Assembly: GCF_964340395.1 (NCBI RefSeq)
Contig: NC_135559.1
Span: 24,384,494-24,448,493 of the forward strand
DNA: 64,000 nt
Direction of reading: 5' to 3'
Source of the DNA: Glandiceps talaboti
Taxonomy: Eukaryota > Hemichordata > Enteropneusta > Spengelidae
Below the pieces are notes generated by a model. The model saw only the letters and a list, made by a program, of their open reading frames with translations. It made no database searches and was not told where the DNA came from. This document shows positions 39,090 through 62,181 of the stretch, piece after piece (position 1 is the stretch's first letter; each line of letters begins with the position of its first letter). A program made the position numbers and the translations under genes.

Positions 39090-39960
39090 AAGACCAACCA
39101 GTAACAAGGGACGCCAGTAACTAGGGACGCCAGTAACTAGGGACGCTATACAAATAGTTGTTTGGAGCATAAATTTATAACTATTCAATTAAATCTATTA
39201 GAATTGCTGTAAACACCAATGAATAGACAATGTTACATTAACTGATTTGAGAAAATACATAACCCCAACCCCATCCCATCCCATCATGCAACTTCAAGCC
39301 ACTCAAATGCATGTGCTTGACGGAAGTTTGGTGACTCTGGGGTCAGATCATTCTAGCAAATCAGCGCTGTTACTTCTTCCGCGACACTGCGAAATAACGG
39401 TGCATTTGGACGGTGCCGTAAAAGAGGCTGTGGTTTACAATGGTTCTATGTAGGATTCAAAACGTAATTCATTTAGTTAGGTGTCAGACCTTCTACCCCA
39501 TCCCTTCTATTTAGGTCTTATTGGCCAAAATTGAAATGGTCCAATACAGCACATTTAATTTCAAATCAGTATGTAGTGCTACGATTGTCAGACTGTCAAA
39601 TTAGAAAAATATAGCTCTTCCATTGACACTTTTAATGTTACGGAATTTTAATACCATGCATTTACTAAGCTTATAGCATTAACTAGGCTTATAGCATTTG
39701 CTAAGCTTATAGCATATACTAAGCTTATATTTTCCATTTCTTGATTTGACATTTTTTAAAGAAATATTTGTATTTTGGGGTACAAAACAGATTGTGTTGA
39801 AAGTAAAATCTTGTTTTGTAGGATGAGATCTAAAATGCTTCAACCCACCCCCAACCACCCCACCTCCAAATTCAAAGAATAACGGTCATATCCAGATTGA
39901 CCCACCTCACCCCCACCACCCCACCTCCAAATTCAAAGAATTACGGTCAAATCCAGATTG
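39090..39960. repeat. Cluster of short direct repeats
   Basis: Three copies of GTAACTAGGGACGCCA (about 39097-39146); four copies of an ACTAAGCTTATAGCAT-type unit (about 39663-39728); and two copies of a 57-60-bp unit containing CCACCCCACCTCCAAATTCA (about 39850-39960). Confidence 0.85.
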
Positions 39961-40010
39961 ATTGAATTATTGATCTAGCCCTTAAGCTTACACAGTGATC
40001 ACGATGTAAC

Positions 40011-40332
40011 CACAGGGAACCCAGGAACCGTGTGACAAACAAAATGAAACAAACAAACAAACAAACAAACAAACAAACAAACAAATAAATAAATAAATAA
40101 ATAAATGAACAAGCAAACGAGCGACAAGTATAGGAACAAATAAAATAATTAAATAAACCAGCAAATAAACAGATACTCATGGAGGTATACTGACCTCCAT
40201 GAGTATCTGTTTATTTGCTGGTTTATTTAATTATTTTATTTGTTCCTATACTTGTCGCTCGTTTGCTTGTTCATTTATTTATTTGTTTGTTTGTTTCGTT
40301 TTGTTTGTCACACGGTTCCTGGGTTCCCTGTG
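40011..40332. mobile_element. 322-bp palindromic MITE with 7-bp target duplication ATGTAAC
   Basis: The termini are CACAGGGAACCCAGGAACCG and its exact inverse at the right end. The arms are nearly identical along their whole length and meet at GACCTCC/GGAGGT around 40186-40195. The main arm difference is the length of the AAAC/AAAT microsatellite (about 40045-40104 versus about 40270-40305). ATGTAAC flanks the element at 40004-40010 and 40333-40339; an adjacent G makes an 8-bp reading possible on one alignment. The 7-8-bp duplication would fit hAT-type or a similar DNA transposon. A perfect palindrome of this length usually means a young or gene-converted element. Confidence 0.88.
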
Positions 40333-40339
40333 ATGTAAC

Positions 40340-42039
40340 ACCTCATGGGGCAAGGGAAAGGTATGATGTTTACTCTCAAAGTAGTTGTTAGTAGATAAAT
40401 TGTCATTACGTATATACTGTGGAATTCCATACCGGAAATAACAAGGTGGGCTCAACGAAATACATTCAAAAGGTTGAAAGGTATTAATTCGCCTTTAATC
40501 TTTTCAACTGTTTAATAAAACTTTAAAAGTTGTACAAGCCGGCCTGGTTCAATTGATCTACCTTACTTATTATATGTCGTCTTTTGGTATTCTTAGTCAA
40601 GCAGTGTGGGCTTCCTCGCTTTCAGCATAGCGTGTTTTAGTATTTATCAATACCACATCGAAAAAGCCCCACCCAAGCATGCATAATCCCCTTTGAATTT
40701 GGTGTTCACTTGACAACATGTACACGTCAAATGCAACATGTAGCCGATATTTCTAGATTTCATTTTACATTTTTGACATTTTATGTCGAATAATGTTCCA
40801 TATTTTCGCATCGTGACACAAATTTGAAGCCTCACCTGGTGGTAAAAGCTAGGTCGGACCGTAAACACTACTTTGCACGACATACTGAAATGTTGCCATG
40901 ACATATCTCAAGTTGATAACGATTTATTCGCAGATGACAGATTGCCAATTGGATGGGCGGTGTGGTTCGAATAAATGAAAAGTACACGCCATCTTGTCTA
41001 CGTCAGTAAACTCTGTCGTTGTCCAAGGCTCGGCCAAGAACAAGTGGAATAGCAAGACATTTTTTAAAACAATTCGAACAAGACATTTTCAAATATTGTA
41101 AAAAGCTTTTCTATATTTTCCTTCCTGATATGTAAAGTTGGCCAAAATGGCTACAATGAGGCAATAAATATTAAAATTACTACAATCGTTAAATAAATTA
41201 AAGACGTTGAACTTTAAGGTGTAACTAAGTGGTCTGAGGGTATAATAAATACCGTTATCATTTACACAACCGGCTATACAGGACAACTCAGTAATACTAA
41301 AATCTGGAAAGGAACTTTTGGGAACTGTATTTACGTAGTTCATCAGAGTAGTTCATTCAAATTCCTCTCAACGGTGCTCCACCGCCGAAGAGGACAACCT
41401 CCAATTGCAAGTTTGGCACCGAGAACAGGGAATTGACTTACAAAACTTTAAATCCAAAATATGAAGAAAAAAAGCCTGGTAGAATAGTTTTAGGACCAAA
41501 CTAACTACAAATGAACTAATGCAAATGTAATAAGTAAGATATACATATTAGTTTTCATACACAACACATGTACTTCAAAACTATCCGTTTAAACACATAA
41601 ACGATCAGAGCACAATAAAATGCCCTACATTTACGAAGAAACAAATCTCAAAATTAAAACGTTCTTTGACAATTTCTCGCCTCCATTTGTACTTCTTACA
41701 GCACCTGAGATTTGAAGGCAGTATGGCGTCTATGTCTATTTCAGTGTTTGATCACATGACCCTTATGCAACTAATCACAATGAATACTCCGCGTAAGTTT
41801 TGTCACGTGTCACAACTATCTAATATTGCTGTGAACTTATACCGTGGCAAGACAATCTCATCCGTTGATTAACATGCGTATACTACCACAACTATATACG
41901 GAAAATCACAATATCTGTTGAGTGTTGGCGCACTTTTTCCCGTCGAGATGAAGTACATGATTGGCATGTAAAGACTTAATTCAAGCGCATCGAATGCATT
42001 TCAATGATAGAAATCGGAAGGCACTTTCAAAAAGAATAA
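40340..42039. other. 3' flank of the FGF-like gene; 3' UTR boundary not resolved
   Basis: This lies downstream of the stop codon on the minus strand. A minus-strand AATAAA occurs at about 40922-40927, far from the stop, and no nearer canonical signal was seen, so I do not place a poly-A site. No independent gene is supported here. Confidence 0.4.
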
Positions 42040-54455
<12,416 letters not shown>

Positions 54456-54459
<4 letters not shown>

Positions 54460-54470
54460 TGGTATGTCAT
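54456..54470 (-). promoter_or_regulatory. Four-codon upstream ORF overlapping the start codon of the FGF-like gene
   Basis: The predicted leader contains ATGACATACCAATGA. This mini-ORF ends in TGA and overlaps the main ATG as ATGA. Such overlap could reduce or couple translation of the main frame. The effect is inferred. Confidence 0.45.
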
Positions 54471-54600
54471 AAGCGATATTTGGTTTGATAAACTTCTTGA
54501 ACGCAGGAAACACTTGTTGAGTTTGCTACGTTTGACTATCTGTGGTTCAATTGTTTCGAAAGAACTGTGTTTGAATATGCGTTACCTGGCAGAGTTGCGT

Positions 54601-54608
54601 CTTTTATA
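54601..54608 (-). promoter_or_regulatory. TATA box of the FGF-like gene
   Basis: On the minus strand GGTATAAAAGACGC gives a canonical TATAAAAG about 142 bp upstream of the start codon. Transcription would then start near 54570-54580, leaving a 5' leader of roughly 110-120 bases. Position and consensus are good, but no transcript is available here. Confidence 0.55.
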
Positions 54609-54609
54609 C

Positions 54610-55465
54610 CACGCACCGTCAATTAACTCAGGCTCAGACCCCATGGGAAATGTAAACCATAGAACAAATTATGACAAAGTCCAAATATGGAAGAGGCAGA
54701 GAATTGTAATCCACGTGGTTTCTCAGGTACTCAAGAAGAAACGTTATTTTCACATGAAGCAAGACGGAATATTTACATGACAAATCGGGAGCTAAGAATT
54801 ACTCGCTTTGTTTTCTAGTTCTGAATTCCGGACGTAATGTATCATGACGCAAAGCGTGTGTCAATTGCATGCTTTGGTTGGTCGATGTTTACTTTATAGT
54901 TTGGATTAATTTTCATGATCACCTGGGCCAGTAAACATCGGTAGAGAGTCCTTCAATCTCACGATTTTGGTTTCAACATTTTTGTAATACATATCTAAAC
55001 CAAGGAACTAGGAATAGAACTTTATAGAAAATGATATTGTGGATGACTCACAATAGAAAAGGGGTTCGGAAAACAGCAGTAATAGAAATGACAATACAAG
55101 CAAGTAGTAGAATACACTGGGAACTCTGTTCTTTATATGCACGCGCACTCCAACTTGTAACTGAAACTTACATCACACAAGATTGCACGCGCATTCCAAC
55201 TTGTAACTCAAACTTACATCACACAAGAAATTTTGATTTGATCGTCTGCCTTATCGTCGGGCTGCGTGCTGATTGGTTGATGACGTATGACTATATAATG
55301 AGTTCATCAGAAACGGCAACAATATTAACAACAACAACGTATAACACAAAATATGAATCAATAAATGTAATTCACGTCAGATATACATATCATAAAGACG
55401 TCGGAAGCACCTATCCTTGTTATTGATTGATTGCAGGAACATTACGTGTGAACTACACACATATA
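54610..55465. other. Upstream flank of the FGF-like gene
   Basis: No coding is supported. A direct repeat of about 47 bp (GCACGCGC-ACTCCAACTTGTAACT and GCACGCGCATTCCAACTTGT) spans about 55139-55225, and an ATTGG box lies near 55271. The open frame at 55031-55426 looks random. Confidence 0.5.
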
Positions 55466-55467
55466 AA

Positions 55468-58400
55468 CACACAACCACTAATAACCAGTGGATTGGCTTT
55501 AAATACTACACAACCACTAATAACCAGTGGGTTGGCTTTAAATACTACACAACCACTAATAACCAGTGGGTTGGCTTTAAATACTACACAACCACTAACA
55601 ACCAGTGGATTGGCTTTAAATACTACACAACCACTAACAACCAGTGGGTTGGCTTTAAATACTACACAACCACTAACAACCAGTGGGTTGGCTTTAAATA
55701 CTACACAACCACTAATAACCAGTGGGTTGGCTTTAAATATTACACAACCGCTAATAACCAGTGGGTTGGCTTTAAATACTACACAACTACTAACAACCAG
55801 TGGGTTGGCTTTAAATACTACACAACCACTAACAACCAGTGGGTTGGCTTTAAATACTACACAACCACTAATAACCAGTGGGTTGGCTTTAAATACTACA
55901 CAACCACTAATAACCAGTGGGTTGGCTTTAAATACTACACAACCACTAACAACCAGTGGATTGGCATTAAATACTACACAACCACTAATAACCAGTAGGT
56001 TGGCTTTAAATACTACACAACCACTAACAACCAGTGGGTTGGCTTTAAATACTACACAACCACTAACAACCAGTGGGTTGGCTTTAAATACTACACAACC
56101 ACTAACAACCAGTGGATTGGTTTTAAATACTACACAACCACTAACAACCAGTGGGTTGGCTTTAAATACTACACAACCACTAATAACCAGTGGGTTGGCT
56201 TTAAATACTACACAACCGCTAATAACCAGTGGGTTGGCTTTAAATACTACACAACTACTAACAACCAGTGGGTTGGCTTTAAATACTACACAACCACTAA
56301 TAACCAGTGGGTTGGCTTTAAATACTACACAACCACTAACAACCAGTGGGTTGGCTTTAAATACTACACAACCACTAACAACCAGTGGGTTGGCTTTAAA
56401 TACTACACAACCACTAACAACCAGTGGGTTGGCTTTAAATACTACACAACCACTAACAACCAGTGGATTGGCTTTAAATACTACACAACCACTAATAACC
56501 AGTAGGTTGGCTTTAAATACTACACAACCACTAATAACCAGTGGGTTGGCTTTAAATACTACACAACCACTAATAACCAGTAGGTTGGCTTTAAATACTA
56601 CACAACCACTAATAACCAGTAGGTTGGCTTTAGATACTACACAACCACTAATAACCAGTGGGTTGGCTTTAAATACTACACAACCACTAATAACCAGTGG
56701 GTTGGCTTACTACACAACCACTAATAACCAGTGGGTTGGCTTTAAATACTACACAACCACTAACAACCAGTGGGTTGGCTTTAAATACTACACAACCACT
56801 AATAACCAGTGGGTTGGCTTTAAATACTACACAACCACTAATAACCAGTGGGTTGGCTTTAAATACTACACAACCACTAATAACCAGTGGGTTGGCTTAA
56901 ACTACTACACAACCACTAATAACCAGTGGGTTGGCTTTAAATACTACACAACCACTAATAACCAGTGGGTTGGCTTACTACACAACCACTAATAACCAGT
57001 GGGTTGGCTTTAAATACTACACAACCACTAACAACCAGTGGGTTGGCTTTAAATACTACACAACCACTAATAACCAGTGGGTTGGCTTTAAATACTACAC
57101 AACCACTAATAACCAGTGGGTTGGCTTTAAATACTACACAACCACTAATAACCAGTGGGTTGGCTTTAAATACTACACAACCACTAATAACCAGTGGGTT
57201 GGCTTTAACTACTACACAACCACTAATAACCAGTGGGTTGGCTTTAAATACTACACAACCACTAACAACCAGTGGGTTGGCTTTAAATACTACACAACCA
57301 CTAATAACCAGTGGGTTGGCTTTAAATACTACACAACCACTAACAACCAGTGGGTTGGCTTTAAATACTACACAACCACTAATAACCAGTGGGTTGGCTT
57401 TAAATACTACACAACCACTAACAACCAGTGGGTTGGCTTTAAATACTACACAACCACTAACAACCAGTGGGTTGGCTTTAAATACTACACAACCACTAAC
57501 AACCAGTGGGTTGGCTTTAAATACTACACAACCACTAACAACCAGTGGGTTGGCTTTAAATACTACACAACCACTAACAACCAGTGGGTTGGCTTTAAAT
57601 ACTACACAACCACTAATAACCAGTGGGTTGGCTTTAAATACTACACAACCACTAACAACCAGTGGGTTGGCTTTAAATACTACACAACCACTAACAACCA
57701 GTGGGTTGGCTTTAAATACTACACAACCACTAATAACCAGTGGGTTGGCTTTAAATACTACACAACCACTAACAACCAGTGGGTTGGCTTTAAATACTAC
57801 ACAACCACTAACAACCAGTGGGTTGGCTTTAAATACTACACAACCACTAATAACCAGTGGGTTGGCTTTAAATACTACACAACCACTAACAACCAGTGGG
57901 TTGGCTTTAAATACTACACAACCACTAATAACCAGTGGGTTGGCTTTAAATACTACACAACCACTAATAACCAGTGGGTTGGCTTTAACTACTACACAAC
58001 CACTAATAACCAGTGGGTTGGCTTTAAATACTACACAACCACTAACAACCAGTGGGTTGGCTTTAAATACTACACAACCACTAACAACCAGTGGGTTGGC
58101 TTTAAATACTACACAACCACTAATAACCAGTGGGTTGGCTTTAAATACTACACAACCACTAATAACCAGTGGATTGGCTTTAAATACTACACAACCACTA
58201 ATAACCAGTGGGTTGGCTTTAACTACTACACAACCACTAATAACCAGTGGGTTGGCTTTAACTACTACACAACCACTAATAACCAGTGGGTTGGCTTTAA
58301 ATACTACACAACCACTAACAACCAGTGGGTTGGCTTTAAATACTACACAACCACTAACAACCAGTGGATTGGCTTTAAATACTACACAACCACTAACAAC

Positions 58401-58503
58401 CAGTGGATTGGTTTTAAATACTACACAACCACTAACAACCAGTGGGTTGGCTTTAAATACTACACAACCACTAACAACCAGTGGGTTGGCTTTAAATACT
58501 ACA
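55468..58503 (+). repeat. 39-bp minisatellite, about 78 copies, open in several frames
   Basis: Unit: AATAACCAGTGGGTTGGCTT, TAAATACTACACAACCACT. Common variants are AACAACC for AATAACC and GGATTGG or TAGGTTGG for GGGTTGG. Two units (near 56706 and 56975) lack TTAAAT, giving 33 bp. Because 39 and 33 are multiples of three, two plus-strand frames (NTTQPLITSGLAL and YYTTTNNQWVGFK) and one minus-strand frame stay open for kilobases. No signal peptide, splice structure or non-repeat domain adjoins it, so I do not call a protein. It starts about 0.9 kb upstream of the FGF-like TATA box. Confidence 0.96.
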
Positions 58504-59061
58504 GACTGGAAGGTGCCAGATTATTCATAGCCGTAAAATATATTTATATATATGCGAACGAATATACCTTGACAAACTATTTTAGACACCTGATGTTGAC
58601 AAAAGCGTGAAACTCTTTGAGTAAGTGGTTTTGGACCTCCTGTTACATAATAAATGAGACGTCATTGCCATTATCAATATATAAAAGCCAAATATGTAAA
58701 AGCCAAACAAAAACAAGTTGTTTGGTTCTGGTTACCCGACCCCGCCTAATTTTTCATGCCGACCTTAAATTTATTTTACGTATCGCGAAAATCGTGAAGT
58801 CTCGCAAAAAATAGTGGCTGCGGGAACTGGCATCAACTTAAAAAGACAAAATAAAACTGTTCTTCCAATCTGTAATTGCTGTACATCTGATAGGAAGAAA
58901 TAAACAACACAGAGACCATTTGGAAAACAATGGAAAACCTAAACTAGACACTCACACATGAAAAAATATAATATGATAAAATAACAAATCTGCCTACCCC
59001 ACCTATTTTAAAATTGAATGTAATCGGAATCACAATTGATTTTGTTTTCTGTATTAAAGTT
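58504..59061. other. Short unique interval, no gene seen
   Basis: Contains a small repeat of AAAAGCCAAA near 58682-58712. No gene is supported. Confidence 0.5.
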
Positions 59062-61127
59062 AGTCTGGATTCCAACTGTGGTCTACTAGTTAGTAGATAA
59101 GTTAGTAGACTAGTTAGTAGACTAGTTAGTAGACAACTTAATAGACTAGTTAGTAGACAAGTTAATAGACCACAGTGGTATACTAATTAATAGACTAGTT
59201 AGTAGACTAGTTAGTAGACTAGTTAGTAGACAAGTTAATAGATCACAGTTCTGGATTCCAACTGTGGTCTACTAGTTAGTAGACAAGTTAATAGACAAGT
59301 TAGTAGACGAGTTAATAGACTAGTTAGTAGACAAGTTAGTAGACAAGTTAGTAGGCCACAGTTCTGGATTCCAACTGTGGTCTACTAGTTAATAGACTAG
59401 TTAGTAGGCCACAGTTCTGGATTCCAACTGTGGTCTATTAGTTAATATACTAGTTAGTAGACAAGTTAGTAGACTAGTTAGTAGACAAGTTAGTAGGCCA
59501 CAGTTCTGGATTCCAACTGTGGTCTACTAGTTAATAGACTAGTTAGTAGACCACAGTTCTGGATTCCAACTGTGGTCTATTAGTTAATAGACTAGTTAGT
59601 AGACAAGTTAGTAGACTAGTTAGTAGACAAGTTAATAGACCACAGTGGTATACTAGTTAGTAGACAAGTTAATAGACCACAGTTCTGGATTCCAACTGTG
59701 GTCTACTAGTTAGTAGACTAGTTAGTAGACTAGTTAGTAGACAACTTAATAGATCACAGTTCTGGATTCCAACTGTGGTCTACTAGTTAGTAGACTAGTT
59801 AATAGATCACAGTTCTGGATTCCAACTGTGGTCTACTAGTTAATAGACAAGTTAGTAGACAAGTTAGTAGACTAGTTAGTAGACTAGTTAGTAGACAAGT
59901 TAGTAGACTAGTTAGTAGACAAGTTAATAGATCACAGTTCTGGATTCCAACTGTGGTCTACTAGTTAATAGACAAGTTAGTAGACAAGTCAGTAGACTAG
60001 TTAGTAGACTAGTTAGTAGACAAGTTAGTAGACTAGTTAGTAGACAAGTTAATAGATCACAGTTCTGGATTCCAACTGTGGTCTACTAGTTAGTAGACAA
60101 GTTAATAGACCACAGTGGTATACTAGTTAGTAGACAAGTTAATAGACCACAGTTCTGGATTCCAACTGTGGTCTACTAGTTAATAGACAAGTTAGTAGAC
60201 TAGTTAGTAGACTAGTTAGTAGACTAGTTAGTAGACAAGTTAGTAGACAAGTTAATAGATCACAGTTCTGGATTCCAACTGTGGTCTACTAGTTAGTAGA
60301 CAAGTTAATAGATCACAGTTCTGGATTCCAACTGTGGTCTACTAGTTAGTAGACAAGTTAATAGATCACAGTTCTGGATTCCAACTGTGGTCTACTAGTT
60401 AGTAGACAAGTTAGTAGACAAGTTAATAGACCACAGTGGTATACTAGTTAGTAGACAAGTTAATAAACCACAGTTCTGGATTCCAACTGTGGTCTACTAG
60501 TTAGTAGACTAGTTAGTAGACTAGTTAGTAGACTAGTTAGTAGACTAGTTAGTAGACTAGTTAGTAGACAAGTTAGTAGACAAGTTAATAGATCACAGTT
60601 CTGGATTCCAACTGTGGTCTACTAGTTAGTAGACAAGTTAATAGATCACAGTTCTGGATTCCAACTGTGGTCTACTAGTTAGTAGACAAGTTAATAGATC
60701 ACAGTTCTGGATTCCAACTGTGGTCTACTAGTTAGTAGACAAGTTAGTAGACAAGTTAATAGACCACAGTGGTATACTAGTTAGTAGACAAGTTAATAAA
60801 CCACAGTTCTGGATTCCAACTGTGGTCTACTAGTTAGTAGACTAGTTAGTAGACTAGTTAGTAGACAAGTTAGTAGACAAGTTAGTAGACCACAGTTCTG
60901 GATTCCAACTGTGGTCTACTAGTTAATAGACTAGTTAGTAGACAAGTTAGTAGACTAGTTAGTAGACTAGTTAATAGACTAGTTAGTAGACCACAGTTCT
61001 GTATTCCAACTGTGGTCTACTAGTTAATAGACTAGTTAATAAACTAGTTAGTAGACTAGTTAGTAGACAAGTTAGTAGACAAGTTAGTAGACCACAGTTC
61101 TGGATTCCAACTGTGGTCTACTAGTTA
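59062..61127. repeat. Hierarchical hairpin satellite, left block
   Basis: Basic units of 12 bp (CTAGTTAGTAGA, CAAGTTAGTAGA, CAAGTTAATAGA) alternate with a hairpin module CCACAGTT-CTGGATTCC-AACTGTGG, extended on both sides by AGA/TCT. A second module, ACCACAGTGGTATACTAGTT, is interspersed. About 22 hairpin modules lie in this block. A roughly 330-bp block near 60266-60480 recurs at about 60600-60810. The array resumes at 62182 after an insertion. Confidence 0.96.
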
Positions 61128-62033
61128 TTATATTATACCAGTATATTGATGGTGGAAATCGAGGGATCTGATTGGTCTAGACATCGAGCTAGCGCGTCTA
61201 AAACGAGTGATAATGCACTGCTGGTACGATAATGCACTGCTGGCACGCGTCCAAATTTTGTTCGTCTACGAGCATTGAGTTGTAGTCCGCCGTGATACTG
61301 ATAGTGAACTCTTCGAATTGTCAGAGGAGGATTTTCTCTCAATGAGACAATATTTTATGAGAAATTATGAAGGAAATTTCGAAAGCAACCCAGTCATCGC
61401 GTATTTGTTCAAATCATCGCCTTCTACATGTACTAAGGTCAAGGCGCTAGGCATGCACGAGATCGGTCGCGGTCCCAGCCTCGGCGCGGCGCGGCTGGAG
61501 TGGAAACATTGGTGAGCTGTCCTGTCCTGTCATAAAAATGAAGCAAGTGAAAGAGGTTACACTGGCCGACTTACCATTAATCTAAATAGAAATTTGTCTG
61601 GGATCCTGTCCTAGAGTATCAGTCATCAATCCGAGAGGGAAATCCTCAAACCCGAAAATCTACTGACGTAACTTCCAGTAATATAAATACATTGTAAATA
61701 TCAACCTGCCGCCATGCCTATCGTCTCACTTCACCGAGTCGCGAATTCGGCCGGGAACGATCGAAGCACGCTGTATTTAATAAACCACTTCAAGTTTATA
61801 CCTTGAGTCAAACAGGTTGTTTATTCATCACTGTGCACTTTTAATGAGCCGATCAATGTACAGATTATCCCTAGAAACGACGAGCAGATAAAATAAATCC
61901 AGTCGCTGCAAGATCAGCTGTCTTGAAAAGCAGCGTTATTGTTATGCAAATTAGACACAGAGGCGCATATGAAACGAGAAAACGTTAGTTCTTATCTTGT
62001 TTCCGATATTTTCAATATACTGGTATAATATAA
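61128..62033. mobile_element. 906-bp TIR element with TA duplication, inserted in the satellite
   Basis: The left end TTATATTATACCAGTATATT (61128 on) is perfectly repeated in inverse at 62012-62033, over 22 bp, and TA flanks it at 61126-61127 and 62034-62035. TA duplication suggests a Tc1/mariner-type non-autonomous element. The interior is less AT-rich than the satellite. It includes a plus-strand open stretch (about 61280-61515: FELSEEDFLSMRQYF..) followed by a donor-like TGGTGAGCTG, possibly a captured host fragment, but no domain is recognised. Confidence 0.75.
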
Positions 62034-62035
62034 TA

Positions 62036-62177
62036 GCGATAAACCACCCCCTGGGGAAGGTATACCACTCGGTTTTGACCAGTGAACTCAATATATGCAC
62101 TCGCTATCGCTCGTGCATATATTTCGTTCACTGGTCAAAACCTCTTGGTATACCATCCCCAGGGGGTGGTTTATTGC
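62036..62177. mobile_element. 142-bp foldback hairpin at the right end of the insertion
   Basis: The left arm GCGATAAACCACCCCCTGGG pairs with CCAGGGGGTGGTTTATTGC. Pairing continues through GGTATACCA, GGTTTTGACCAGTGAAC and ATATATGCAC with a loop of about 12 bases. It abuts the 906-bp element. TTA lies outside both ends of the combined insertion, so it may have inserted first at a TTA/TTAA-like target. Confidence 0.8.
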
Positions 62178-62181
62178 TTAA

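Noticed and set aside
55031-55426. 131-codon open frame upstream of the minisatellite
   Set aside because: Composition looks random and part of it covers a short direct repeat. No domain or splice evidence.
55427-58610. Long plus-strand open frames up to about 560 codons with a 13-residue repeat
   Set aside because: They follow from a 39-bp repeat with no stop in two plus-strand frames. There is no signal peptide, splice context or non-repeat domain, so they are treated as a minisatellite.
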